64,000 nucleotides of DNA, taken from the NCBI RefSeq assembly GCF_030403505.1, contig NZ_JAUEMJ010000003.1, forward strand, positions 372,001 through 436,000. Reading direction: 5' to 3'. Of the stretch, positions 16,679 through 25,231 are shown one piece after another. Source of the DNA: Glycomyces tritici (GTDB taxonomy: Bacteria > Actinomycetota > Actinomycetes > Mycobacteriales > Micromonosporaceae). Position numbers and translations under genes: made by a program. Position 1 is the stretch's first letter; each line of letters begins with the position of its first letter. A model generated the notes under the pieces. It made no database searches, was not told the DNA's origin, and worked only from the letters and a program-made list of their open reading frames with translations.

Positions 16679-18310
16679 ATGCTGCCATTGTGGTACCGGA
16701 ACGCCGTGATCTACGCGGTGGACCCTGCGATGTTCCGCGACTCCGACGGCGACGGGTGGGGCGACCTGCGCGGCCTGACGAACCGGCTCGAGCACCTGCG
16801 CGGCCTCGGCGCGACCTGCGTCTGGCTGCTGCCGTTCTACCCTTCGCCGTTCAAGGACGGCGGCTACGACATCACCGACCACCTGTCCGTCGACCCTCGG
16901 CTGGGGACGATCCCCGATGTCGTGGAGTTCCTCGAGGAGGCCGAGGAGGCGGGCATCCGCGTCATCTTCGACCTCGTCGTCCAGCACACCTCCGACCAGC
17001 ACCCGTGGTTCCAGGCGGCCCGCAGCGACCCCGACTCCCCTTACCGCGACTACTTCCTGTGGTCCGACGAGCCGGTCGACGACGGGCTCGAACCGGTTTT
17101 CCCCACCGTCGAGGACGGCGTCTGGACCTGGGACGAGGAGGCCGGGCAGTACTACCGGCACATGTTCTACTCCCACCAGCCCGACCTCAACCTCGCGAAC
17201 CCCGAGGTGCGCGCCGAGATCCGCCGCATCATGGCGTTCTGGCTCCGCCTGGGCGTCTCCGGGTTCCGCATCGACGCCGTGCCGTACATGGTGCAGCTCG
17301 CCGAGGAGGTCGAGGAGTACAAGAGCGGCGCCGACTTCCTGCGCGAAATGCGCGAGTTCGTGGCCCTGCGCCACCCCGAGGCCGTGCTCATCGGCGAGGT
17401 CGACGTCGGCCCTGAGGAGTACGACGAGTACTTCCTCGACGGCGACGGCCTCACGATGCTCCTGAACTTCTGGCTCAACAACCACATGTTCCTCGCCTTG
17501 GCGCGCGGCGAGGCCGCGCCCGTGCACGAGGCCCTGGGCAAGCAGCCGATCCCGCCGCGCCGGAGCCAGTTCGCGAACTGGCTGCGCAACCACGACGAAC
17601 TCGACCTGGAGCGGCTCACCGAGGCCGAACGCGACGAGGTCATGGCCCTGTTCGCGCCGGACGAGGACATGCGGGCGTACGGCCGCGGCATCCGCCGCCG
17701 CATCGCCCCCATGCTCGGCGGCGACCACCGCCGCATCGCGGCGGCCCACGCCCTCCTGCTCTCGCTGCCGGGCACGCCGGTGCTGCAGTATGGCGATGAG
17801 ATCGGCATGGGCGACGACCTGTCGCGGCGCGAGCGCCTCAGCGTCCGCATCCCCATGCAGTGGACGGCCGACGAGCACGGCGGGTTCTCCTCGGCCGACG
17901 CCGAGGACCTCGTCGCGAAGCCGGTCGGGGAAGGGCCGTTCGGATACCCGAAGGTCAACGTGTACGACCAGCAGCGCCGCCCCGAGAGCCTGCTCGCGAA
18001 GGTCGGCGACATGGTCAGAACCCGACTCGGCCTCACCGAGATCGGCTTCGGCTCGCACCGGGTCCTCGACACCGGGTGCCCGTCCGTGGTGGCCCTGCTC
18101 CACGAGGACGAGCGCGACGGCAGGGTCGTCACCCTCGTGAACCTCGCCGCCGACGAGGTCGAGGTGCGCCTGCCCGAAGAGGACAGGGACGACCTGGTCG
18201 ACGTCCTCACCGACCGCGAGTACCCGACCGAGCAGGACGACCCGGCGGTGCTGCGGCTCGCCGGGCACGGCTACCGCTGGCTGCGCCCGCGCCGGCACGT
18301 CTTCAAGTGA
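16679..18310 (+). CDS. GH13 family alpha-amylase / trehalose-synthase-like enzyme
   Basis: The ATG at 16679 is preceded by GGAAAGGGACGCG; 543 residues. The barrel motifs are all present: YAVDPAMFRDSDGDGWGDL near 12, DGGYDITDH, VIFDLVVQHTSDQHPWF, GFRIDAV with the nucleophile Asp near 197, LIGEVD with the acid Glu near 239, and NWLRNHDEL with the transition-state Asp near 305. It resembles the trehalose synthase / oligo-glucosidase-type subfamily by the YFLWSDEP and DLNLANPEVR segments, but it lacks the long C-terminal maltokinase seen in fused enzymes. The predicted substrate is an alpha-glucoside; the exact one cannot be settled. Its stop overlaps an upstream GTG of the next gene. Confidence 0.85.
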   Translation: MLPLWYRNAVIYAVDPAMFRDSDGDGWGDLRGLTNRLEHLRGLGATCVWLLPFYPSPFKDGGYDITDHLSVDPRLGTIPDVVEFLEEAEEAGIRVIFDLVVQHTSDQHPWFQAARSDPDSPYRDYFLWSDEPVDDGLEPVFPTVEDGVWTWDEEAGQYYRHMFYSHQPDLNLANPEVRAEIRRIMAFWLRLGVSGFRIDAVPYMVQLAEEVEEYKSGADFLREMREFVALRHPEAVLIGEVDVGPEEYDEYFLDGDGLTMLLNFWLNNHMFLALARGEAAPVHEALGKQPIPPRRSQFANWLRNHDELDLERLTEAERDEVMALFAPDEDMRAYGRGIRRRIAPMLGGDHRRIAAAHALLLSLPGTPVLQYGDEIGMGDDLSRRERLSVRIPMQWTADEHGGFSSADAEDLVAKPVGEGPFGYPKVNVYDQQRRPESLLAKVGDMVRTRLGLTEIGFGSHRVLDTGCPSVVALLHEDERDGRVVTLVNLAADEVEVRLPEEDRDDLVDVLTDREYPTEQDDPAVLRLAGHGYRWLRPRRHVFK

Positions 18311-18336
18311 ACCGTTCAATCGAACCGGAGACCATA

Positions 18337-19302
18337 GTGGAAATCGGATACCACGCCTCGCACGAGCAGTTCCCGCCCTCGCGTCTCGCCGCCGCCGCCG
18401 TCGCCGCCGAAGCGGCCGGGTTCGACGCGGTGCTCTCCTCAGACCACTTCGCGCCCTGGAGCACTGATCAGGACGAGTCCGGTTACGCCTGGACGTGGCT
18501 CGGCGCCGCGATGGCGCGGACGCGGCTGCCGTTCGGAGTCGTCACCGCACCCGGCGACCGCTACCACCCCGCGATCACCGCGCAGGCCATCGCGACGGTG
18601 GAAGAGCTGTTCCCCGGACGGTTCACGCCCGCGCTGGGCAGTGGGCAGGCCCTCAACGAGCACGTCACGGGCACCGTGTGGCCGCGCAAGCCCGAGCGCA
18701 ACGCCCGCTTGCACGCCTGCGCCGACGTCGTCCGGCGGCTCCTCGACGGCGAGACGGTCGACCGCGACGACCCGGTCACGGTCCGCGCCGCCCGGCTCTA
18801 CACGCGGCCGAAGAACCCGCCGCCGCTGTTCGCCGCCGCGCTTTCGCCCGCGACCGCGCGCGAGGTCGCGGCCTGGGCCGACGGGCTCATCACGGTGAAC
18901 GCCCCCGCGGACCGGCTGCGCGCGATCATCGACGCGTTCCGGGAGGGCGGCGGCGAAGGCAAGCCGCTCCACCTCCAGGTCCACTTGTCCTGGGACACGG
19001 ACGAGGACACCGCCCGCGAGCAGGCGCTGCGGCAGTGGCGGTTCGTGGCCCTGCCGGCGGAGCTCAACCAGGAGCTGGAGCTGCCCGAGCAGTTCGACGC
19101 CGCGTGCGCCCACGTCCCGGCCGACGCCCTCGAACCCGGCGTCCACATCGGCGCCGACCTCGACCGGCACGCCGCCGTCCTGGCCTCGTACGCCGAGCTC
19201 GGCTTCTCCCGGCTCTATCTTCACCAGGTGGGGCCCGACCAGGAGCGGTTCATCGACGCCATCGGGGAGAAGGTTCTCCCCCAGCTCCGCGCGGGCGTCT
19301 GA
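18337..19302 (+). CDS. LLM-class F420-dependent oxidoreductase
   Basis: The GTG at 18337 is chosen because GGAG lies six bases upstream; a GTG at 18307 overlapping the previous stop is an alternative. 321 residues of the luciferase-like monooxygenase fold, TIGR03557-like F420 group: IGYHASHEQFPPSRL, DAVLSSDHFAPW, LGAAMARTRLPFGVVTAPG, YHPAITAQAIATVEELFPGR, ALGSGQALNEHVTG, and a C-terminal GFSRLYLHQVGPDQERFI. These bind F420 and oxidise or reduce diverse small molecules. The coupling to the GH13 gene suggests sugar-related oxidation (the F420-dependent glucose-6-phosphate dehydrogenase family is related), but this is only inference. Confidence 0.85.
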   Translation: MEIGYHASHEQFPPSRLAAAAVAAEAAGFDAVLSSDHFAPWSTDQDESGYAWTWLGAAMARTRLPFGVVTAPGDRYHPAITAQAIATVEELFPGRFTPALGSGQALNEHVTGTVWPRKPERNARLHACADVVRRLLDGETVDRDDPVTVRAARLYTRPKNPPPLFAAALSPATAREVAAWADGLITVNAPADRLRAIIDAFREGGGEGKPLHLQVHLSWDTDEDTAREQALRQWRFVALPAELNQELELPEQFDAACAHVPADALEPGVHIGADLDRHAAVLASYAELGFSRLYLHQVGPDQERFIDAIGEKVLPQLRAGV

Positions 19303-19342
19303 ACCGCGGCAAGGCATCTGGGGATGCACGGGTGCATCGCAG

Positions 19343-19380
19343 CGGGGCGGGGCGGGGCGGGGCGGGGCGGGGTGGGGCGG
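19343..19380. repeat. GGGGC run (seven near-perfect units)
   Basis: A G-rich run of pentamer units GGGGC with one GGGGT, able in principle to form a G-quadruplex on the plus strand. It is preceded by the palindrome GATGCACGGGTGCATC. Confidence 0.75.
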
Positions 19381-19424
19381 TGCCGCGCCGCGCGGCGGCC
19401 CGCTGCGTGCCGCCGCAGCGCGGG

Positions 19425-19661
19425 AGTGCCGCTGAGCGCCGTCGCAGCGCGGGAGTACTTCACAGTGCGGCAGTGCCGCTGAGCGCCATCGCAGCGTGGG
19501 AGCCCTTCTCAGCGTGGCAGTGACCCTGAGCGCCGTCGCAGCCCGAGGGTGCTTCTCGGCGCGGCAGTGCCGCTGAGCGCCGTCGCAGCGCGGGAGTGCT
19601 TCACAGTGCGGCAGTGCCGCTGAGCGCCGTCGCAGCGCGAGGGTGCTTCACAGCGCGACAG
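19425..19661. repeat. 47-bp tandem repeat, about five diverged copies
   Basis: The recurring core is GCAGTGCCGCTGAGCGCC followed by GTCGCAGCGCGGGAG and a TTCACAGTGCG end. Copies run head to tail from about 19425 to 19661, downstream of the LLM gene and of the convergent minus-strand gene. 47 is not a multiple of three and the region shows no coding character. Region 19303-19721 has no gene. Confidence 0.7.
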
Positions 19662-19721
19662 CACCTCGATGCCCCAGCCTGTCAGTGCCGCAGCAGGTAA
19701 GTGGCCCCGCACGTCAGTGCC

Positions 19722-20255
19722 TCAGCGCGTCAGTGCATCCACAAGAGACATTGCGGCGGTGGCGAGGAGGACCGTGCCCGCCAGCGGGCCGATGACCGCA
19801 CTGGTCTTGAGCCCCTTGGCGTTCGCCAGTGGGACCGCGCCGATCGCGGCCACGGTGATGAGCGCCGCCGGGATGTGCACGGCGGGGATCTCCAGGACCA
19901 CCGCGACCGGGAAGAGGTGCACGCCTACGACGAACGCGATCCACGCCGAGATCGCATCGGCGCGCCCGCGCCATGCGAGGAGCGCCGCCCCGAGCCCGGC
20001 GGCGGCGAATTCGATGCCGACGATGATCCCGAAGCTCCGGCCGGTGGCGTCGCCGAAGACGGTGCCGTCGGACCAGTGCCGCCACAGCAGGAACCCGCCG
20101 GCGGCGGCGACCAGGATGCTCAGGATCGAGCCCGCCGCAAGGAACTTGACCCACGGTCGCGGCGGGCCCTCCTGGGCCCAGCCGAACCAGGCCATCGCGA
20201 AGAACCCGAAGACGGCCGCCAGACCGGCGGCGTCACGGACGTGTTCAGGGGTCAT
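19722..20255 (-). CDS. Integral membrane protein of unknown function
   Basis: 177 residues from ATG 20255. About five hydrophobic segments are visible (AAVFGFFAMAWFGW, LAAGSILSILVAAAGGFLLW, IIVGIEFAAAGLGAALLAW, AWIAFVVGVHLFPVAVV, IPAALITVAAIGAVPLANA, plus the C-terminal one). A VHLFPVA motif recurs in small actinomycete membrane proteins of unknown role. It is on the same strand as the cytochrome c biogenesis operon but 224 bp downstream of it, so it is probably separately expressed. Confidence 0.7.
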   Translation of the reverse strand: MTPEHVRDAAGLAAVFGFFAMAWFGWAQEGPPRPWVKFLAAGSILSILVAAAGGFLLWRHWSDGTVFGDATGRSFGIIVGIEFAAAGLGAALLAWRGRADAISAWIAFVVGVHLFPVAVVLEIPAVHIPAALITVAAIGAVPLANAKGLKTSAVIGPLAGTVLLATAAMSLVDALTR

Positions 20256-20308
20256 GCAGGGGTCCGTTCGAGAGGTAGGTCGACTCGGGGTGTCGCACCA
20301 GTAGGTCA

Positions 20309-20363
20309 GGGTAGATACCGGGGGCCCATCAAAGTCCGATTTGCCCCGGGCGCTCCGTTCACG
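20309..20363. repeat. Dispersed ~55-bp intergenic element, copy 1
   Basis: The ordered blocks GTAGAT, GGGG.CCCA, GTCCGATTTGCCC and CTCCGTTCAC match those at 34452-34509. This copy lies about 55 bases upstream of the membrane protein start at 20255. Function unknown. Confidence 0.55.
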
Positions 20364-20479
20364 TTCGGGCCGTAACCCGATCGCGAGCGGCCGCCGCAGA
20401 CGCGATCCGGGCCGGAACCCGGGTCGCGAGCATGCGCCGCAGATGCGGCCAGGGCCGCTTCCGGCCGCGGTCCGCCGCC

Positions 20480-21448
20480 TCAGACTCCCGCGTAGGAGTG
20501 GAGTCCGTCGAAGACCAGGTTCACGGCGGTGAGGTTGAAGAGCATCACGGCGTAGCCGAGGATCGCGATCCACGGCGCGTTCGCCTTCGCGCTCCTGCCC
20601 GACACGCGCGCGTGCAGGTAGGCGGCGTACACGACCCAGGCGATGAACGCCCACACTTCCTTCGGGTCCCAGGCCCAGTAGCGGCCCCACGCGAGGTGCG
20701 CCCACACCGAACCGGCGATGATGCCGAAGGTGAGCAGCGGGAACGCGAAGACGTGGATCTTGAACGTCATGCGCTCCAGCGCGGTCGCGTCCGGCAGGCG
20801 CTCGGCGACGTTGAGCGGGAACCGGACCGGCTTGCCGTCGGAGACCTGGCGGTCGTAGCGGCGCTTGAGCAGGTGCAGGATCGCGAAGACGCAGCCGATG
20901 AGCAGGATGCCCGAGGCGGTGATCGCGGCCGTCACGTGGATGACGATCCAGTAGGAGTCCAGGGCCGGGACCAGCGGCCCCGCCTCGGTGTAGACGCGCA
21001 CGGAGGTGCCGAGCACCATCGTCACCGCGAAGGTCGCGAAGAGGCCCAGGCGGCGCGGCACGCTGCCGCGGGAGACCAGGACCAGCCAGGTCACCATGCC
21101 CGCGAGGGCGACGCCGACCGTGTACTCGAACATGTTGCCCCACGGCCACCGTCCAGTGTGGACGACACGGGTGACGATGCTCGCCGCGAGTGCGGCGGTG
21201 CCGAGGAACGTGAGGATGAGGCCGAGGCGGCCCGCGCCGCGCGCGGCGGCGGGGCTGATCGGGGCCTCGTTCGCGGCGACCGGGTCGTCCGTTGCGTCGG
21301 CGCTCTCGGCGCCGACGGCCGCGAGCCGCTTGGCGCGCTTGGGGGCGCGCTTGTCGAAGGCGTACTCCACGGCGTAGGCGAACATGGCCCCCGCGTAGAT
21401 GAGGATGGTGGCGACGAACAGTGCGTTCGCGACTTCGGCCCCGGTCAT
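20480..21448 (-). CDS. ccsB: Cytochrome c biogenesis protein CcsB (ResC)
   Basis: 322 residues from ATG 21448, overlapping the resB stop by four bases. It is the haem-handling partner in system II cytochrome c maturation. The tryptophan-rich WWD-type signature WGRYWAWDPKEVWAFIAW near residue 255 and multiple membrane segments are present, with conserved histidines (VIHVTAAITASG and KIHVFAFPLLTFG). A long polar insert follows the first membrane segment (residues about 33-70). It is the last gene of the operon hemL to ccsB. Confidence 0.93.
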   Translation of the reverse strand: MTGAEVANALFVATILIYAGAMFAYAVEYAFDKRAPKRAKRLAAVGAESADATDDPVAANEAPISPAAARGAGRLGLILTFLGTAALAASIVTRVVHTGRWPWGNMFEYTVGVALAGMVTWLVLVSRGSVPRRLGLFATFAVTMVLGTSVRVYTEAGPLVPALDSYWIVIHVTAAITASGILLIGCVFAILHLLKRRYDRQVSDGKPVRFPLNVAERLPDATALERMTFKIHVFAFPLLTFGIIAGSVWAHLAWGRYWAWDPKEVWAFIAWVVYAAYLHARVSGRSAKANAPWIAILGYAVMLFNLTAVNLVFDGLHSYAGV

Positions 21449-23040
21449 TGCCGGCCCCCTATCGATTCGTCTGATGAGGATGCTTGCGACGGCTCGTGGC
21501 CGGGCGCGATCAGAGCGGTGAGCTCGTCGCACTCCTCTTCGAGGCCGTCGTAGTCGTTGCGGTTGAGTCCGGCGGTCTCGACGGTGCCGTCGGGGTTCCA
21601 CCGGATCCAGAAGCGCCTGCGGCGCACCGCGAGCGCGGGCAGCAGGCCGCCGAGGAGCAGGATCGCGCCGGCGAGGACGACGGGGCCGCCCGGGTCGTGG
21701 CGCACCTGCAGGACCGCGTACTGCTCGACGCCGTCGAAGGCGAGGCTGGAGCCGTCCGGCAGCGTCATGGAGTCGCCGACGCCGATGACCTCGACCTCGT
21801 CGTTGACCTGCTCGAGGTTCCCGGAGGCGATCTGGGCCTCGTTGACGGCGTACACCGATTCGGGCTGGCCGTCGGCGAGGCCGAGGTCGCCGGTGTAGGC
21901 GGTGAGGGCGAGGACCGGGTTGTCGAGCTCGGGGTTCGTGCCCAGGAGCATCGCGGTCGAGTCGTCGAAGGTGGGCACGAAGATCGCGTCGAAGCCGACT
22001 TCGGCGTCCTCGTCCACGACGCCCGTCTCGGGGTCGACGTTGGCGTCGGGGAACTTGAACGCGCCCTCGGAGTTCATCGCGGCGTCCATCGCCAGGAACT
22101 CCTGGTGGAGGGTCTGGGTCTGGCCGTAGCGGTCGGTGTAGGTGACGACGGGCGTGTAGCCGTGGCCGATGAGGAAGACGTTGGTGCCGTCGATGTTCAA
22201 GGGGTGGTTGACCTCGAGGGCGTAGTCGCCCTCCTCCCCCGCCGCCTCGTAGGAGACGGCGGCGTCGTAGGCGGTGGGGCCGCCGTTGTGGAACTGGGCG
22301 TCGAAGTCGTCGAGGGTCAGGCAGAACTGCGGGAGGGCCGTCTCGTCGACCCACGCGCCGAGGCCGTACTCGTCGTACTGCTGCAGGTTGTTGCAGTAGG
22401 ACTTGTCCTCGGAGAGGATGCGGTTGCCGTACCAGCTCATGAGGCTGCCGAGGGCGACGCCGACGAGCATGAAGATGACGCTGCTGTGGAACAGGAGGTT
22501 CCCGGTCTCGCGCAGCTGGCCCTTCTCGGCGCTGATCGTGACGGTGCCGTCCTCGGCCTCGCGCACGGTGGTGCGCCAGCGGCGCTGCTTGAGGACGGCG
22601 CGGGCGAGCGACTGGTTGGCCTCGACGTCGAGCGTGCGGTGGTACGGGAGGATCGACATGCGCCGCGGCGCGTCGGGGACCTTGGCGCGCAGGGCCTTCC
22701 AGTGGACGCCGAGGCGCGGCAGGATGCAGCCGACGAGGCTGACCATGAGCAGCAGGTAGATCGCGGAGAACCACGGCGAGGTGTACACGTCGAAGGCCCA
22801 CACCCGGTCGAGCCAGGGCGCGAGGTCGGGGTGCTGGTCGTAGTAGGCGGAGACGTCGACGGCGCTGATGGAGCGCTGGGGGAACGTCGAGCCGGGGATC
22901 GCGGCGAGGGCGAGCGCGAGGAGGAGCAGGAGCGCGGTGCGCATGGCGGTGAGCTGGTGCCACCAGCGGCGTGCGAAGGCGCGGAAGCGTTTGGCGGCCT
23001 TGGGTTTGGAGCGGGGCGGGGGTGTGAGGGTCGCGGTCAC
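21445..23040 (-). CDS. resB: Cytochrome c biogenesis protein ResB
   Basis: 531 residues from GTG 23040, overlapping ccdA by four bases. ResB features are clear: an N-terminal membrane segment after RWWHQLTAMRTALLLLLALA, the PGSTFPQRSISA loop, DVYTSPWFSAIYLLLMVSLVGCILPR, LLFHSSVIFMLVG, and a large extracytoplasmic domain before the last membrane segment (VVLAGAILLLGGLLPALAVRRRR). ResB and CcsB form the system II haem lyase that delivers haem to apocytochrome c outside the cell. ResA and CcdA, which reduce the apocytochrome cysteines, are in the same operon. Confidence 0.93.
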   Translation of the reverse strand: MTATLTPPPRSKPKAAKRFRAFARRWWHQLTAMRTALLLLLALALAAIPGSTFPQRSISAVDVSAYYDQHPDLAPWLDRVWAFDVYTSPWFSAIYLLLMVSLVGCILPRLGVHWKALRAKVPDAPRRMSILPYHRTLDVEANQSLARAVLKQRRWRTTVREAEDGTVTISAEKGQLRETGNLLFHSSVIFMLVGVALGSLMSWYGNRILSEDKSYCNNLQQYDEYGLGAWVDETALPQFCLTLDDFDAQFHNGGPTAYDAAVSYEAAGEEGDYALEVNHPLNIDGTNVFLIGHGYTPVVTYTDRYGQTQTLHQEFLAMDAAMNSEGAFKFPDANVDPETGVVDEDAEVGFDAIFVPTFDDSTAMLLGTNPELDNPVLALTAYTGDLGLADGQPESVYAVNEAQIASGNLEQVNDEVEVIGVGDSMTLPDGSSLAFDGVEQYAVLQVRHDPGGPVVLAGAILLLGGLLPALAVRRRRFWIRWNPDGTVETAGLNRNDYDGLEEECDELTALIAPGHEPSQASSSDESIGGRQ

Positions 23041-23777
23041 AGCAGGCTCACCCCGGCTCCCACGGTGGCGCGCAGCCAGTTGGTGAACTCGGTCCAGGCG
23101 CCGGTGACGAGGGCGATGCCGACGAGGCAGAGCATGACGCCGCCGGCGACGGAGATCGCGCGGCCGTGGCGTTTGAGGAAGTCGAGGGCGCCGGCGAGGC
23201 GGTGCATGCCGACGGCGAAGAGCACGAAGGGCAGGCCGAGTCCGGCGCAGTAGGCGATCATGAGGCCGATGCCGCGGGCGGTGCCGTCCTGGATCACCGC
23301 GAGGCTGGTGATGGCGGCGAGCACCGGTGAGGTGCAGGGGATCCAGGAGAGCGCGAAGACCGCGCCGAAGAGCGGGGCGCCGGCGAGGCCGACGGCGGGG
23401 CGCCACTTGGGGGCGAAGCCGCCGCGGGTGGGGATGAGGCCGATGAACATGAGCCCCATGGCGATCATGACGACCCCGGCCACGGTCTCCAATGTGGAGG
23501 AGTTGGTGAGGAGGGCGCGTCCGGCGCTCTGGAGGGCGAAGACGACGGTGGTGTAGACGGCGGTGAACCCGGCGACGAAGAGGAGCGCGCCGATGAGGAC
23601 GCGCCCGTTGCGGCGGTCCTTGGCGAGCTCCTGGCCGCTCATACCGGTCACATAGGACACGTAACCGGGCATGAGGGGGAGGGTGCACGGGGAGGCGAAG
23701 GAGACGAGCCCGGCGAGCGCGGCGACGCCGAAGGCGAGCAGCAGCGGCCCGGAGGCGGCGGTCTCGGCGGGGTTCAC
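23037..23777 (-). CDS. ccdA: Thiol-disulfide electron carrier CcdA
   Basis: 246 residues from GTG 23777. A six-helix DsbD/CcdA membrane protein with the two redox cysteines visible: FASPCTLPLMPGYVSYVTG near residue 30 and LSWIPCTSPVLAAI near 150. It carries reducing equivalents from cytoplasmic thioredoxin to ResA. The stop overlaps the resB start by four bases, and a 25-base gap separates it from the small membrane gene upstream. Confidence 0.93.
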   Translation of the reverse strand: MNPAETAASGPLLLAFGVAALAGLVSFASPCTLPLMPGYVSYVTGMSGQELAKDRRNGRVLIGALLFVAGFTAVYTTVVFALQSAGRALLTNSSTLETVAGVVMIAMGLMFIGLIPTRGGFAPKWRPAVGLAGAPLFGAVFALSWIPCTSPVLAAITSLAVIQDGTARGIGLMIAYCAGLGLPFVLFAVGMHRLAGALDFLKRHGRAISVAGGVMLCLVGIALVTGAWTEFTNWLRATVGAGVSLL

Positions 23778-23802
23778 GCGGCCTCCGTCCCCGCCGCGGG
23801 GG

Positions 23803-23982
23803 TCACTCGGACTCCTTGCGCGGCAAAGGCTCGGGGACGGCGCGGCCGGGCGGCTCGGTGCCGTCGAGGCGGCGCTTGACGAGAGTGCCGACCGCGACGG
23901 CGGCGAGTGCGGCCGTCCCGGCCATCACGGCGCCCTTGGCGGCCTTGCGGAAAGCGGATTTCGGGGCTGGCGGCGTGCTCAT
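23803..23982 (-). CDS. Small single-span membrane protein inside the ccs operon
   Basis: 59 residues from ATG 23982, overlapping the resA stop (ATGA). One hydrophobic segment, GAVMAGTAALAAVAVGTLV at about 18-36, follows a basic N-terminus and is followed by a polar Pro/Glu-rich tail. The overlap on one side and the 25-base gap to ccdA on the other make it an operon member. I do not recognise a family. Confidence 0.65.
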   Translation of the reverse strand: MSTPPAPKSAFRKAAKGAVMAGTAALAAVAVGTLVKRRLDGTEPPGRAVPEPLPRKESE

Positions 23983-24575
23983 GACGGCTCCAGGGCTTTG
24001 CGGACGTCGGCGATCAAGGTCTCGGCATCGTCGATCTCGCCGCGCCAGATGGAGAAGACCCGGTGCTCGGCGTCGATCACGATGGTGGCGGGGATGTCGT
24101 TCGGGGAGAGCCCGTACTCGACGAACTGGTCGGCGACGCGGCCGGCCTCGTCGCTGAGCGAGGGGTAGGCGACGGCCCAGCGGCGTTCGAAGGCCTTCGC
24201 GGCGTCCTCGGTGTCGCGGATGTTCACGCCGAGGAACTGCACGCCTTGGCCTTCGAGCTCCGCCGCGGCCTCCACCAGGTAGGGGGCCTCGGCGACGCAG
24301 GGCGCGCACCAGGAGCCCCAGAAGTTGACGACGAGGACCGATCCGGCCCACTCGTCGGTGTCGATCGGGTTCCCGTCGAGGTCGTCACCGGTGAGGCGCG
24401 GCGCGGCGAAGCGCTCGTCGGCGTCCTCCCAGCGGTAGTTCCGGCCGTCGCCCGAGACGAACCGGTCGCGGTTGATCTCGTTGACGCGGTCCGCGTTCTC
24501 GCCGCCCGTCTCAGCGCAGGCGGCGAGGGCCAGCAGCGGCACGGCCGCCAGCATCGTCCTCCGCCGCACGCCCAT
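23979..24575 (-). CDS. resA: Thioredoxin-like lipoprotein ResA/TlpA
   Basis: 198 residues from ATG 24575. The N-terminus has a lipoprotein signal with lipobox LAAC at residues 17-20. The thioredoxin fold has the active site FWGSWCAPCVAEAPYL near residue 90, the NIRD segment, and the cis-proline IPATIVID. ResA reduces the haem-binding cysteines of apocytochrome c in system II. It sits next to the phosphatase gene (two-base gap) and overlaps the small membrane gene. Confidence 0.9.
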   Translation of the reverse strand: MGVRRRTMLAAVPLLALAACAETGGENADRVNEINRDRFVSGDGRNYRWEDADERFAAPRLTGDDLDGNPIDTDEWAGSVLVVNFWGSWCAPCVAEAPYLVEAAAELEGQGVQFLGVNIRDTEDAAKAFERRWAVAYPSLSDEAGRVADQFVEYGLSPNDIPATIVIDAEHRVFSIWRGEIDDAETLIADVRKALEPS

Positions 24576-24577
24576 CG

Positions 24578-25231
24578 CTAGGCGCCCTTGGCCTTCCGAG
24601 CGGACTCGGACTTGAGGACCAGGTGGCCGGCGGGCTCGGAGTACTCGATGCGAGCGAGCGAGGCGCCTTCGTAGACGAAGCTCGTGATCGAGGCGAGGGC
24701 GCATTCGCGCTTGCGGGGGTCGTGCCACAGGTGCTTGCGCTCGGCGAAGCGGCGGGCGGTCCAGATCGGCAGCTGGTGGCTGACGAGGACGGCCTCGGAC
24801 CCTTCGGCGGCGACGCGGGCCTGCTCGACGGCGTCCATCATGCGGCGCGCGATGTCGAGGTAGGCCTCCCCCCAGGAGGGGCGGAAGGGGTCGCGCAGGC
24901 GCCACCAGTAGCGCGGCTGGCGCAGGGCGCCGTCGCCGACGCCGACCCGCAGGCCCTCGAAGGAGTTCCCGGCCTCGATGAGGCCGTCGTAGGTGGTGAT
25001 GTCCATGCGGTACGAGGCGGCCACCGGCTCGGCGGTCTCCTGCGCGCGCTGGAGCGGCGAGGCGCCGACGTGGACGACGTCGCGTCCGGCAAGGCGCTCG
25101 GCGGCGGCCACGGCCATCTCGCGCCCCAGCTCGGACAGGCCGAAACCGGGGATGCGCCCGTAGAGGATGCCGTCCGGATTGTGGACCTCGCCGTGGCGCA
25201 GCAGGTGGACGATGGTAGTGGAGCCGCTCAT
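24578..25231 (-). CDS. Histidine phosphatase family protein (phosphoglycerate-mutase-like)
   Basis: 217 residues from ATG 25231. The catalytic [10 protein letters not shown] motif has R12, H13 and E15, and the second histidine lies in [10 protein letters not shown]. It belongs to the histidine phosphatase superfamily. It is found between hemL and resA in many actinomycetes, but its substrate is not established. It overlaps the hemL stop by four bases, so all three genes are coupled. Confidence 0.9.
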   Translation of the reverse strand: MSGSTTIVHLLRHGEVHNPDGILYGRIPGFGLSELGREMAVAAAERLAGRDVVHVGASPLQRAQETAEPVAASYRMDITTYDGLIEAGNSFEGLRVGVGDGALRQPRYWWRLRDPFRPSWGEAYLDIARRMMDAVEQARVAAEGSEAVLVSHQLPIWTARRFAERKHLWHDPRKRECALASITSFVYEGASLARIEYSEPAGHLVLKSESARKAKGA

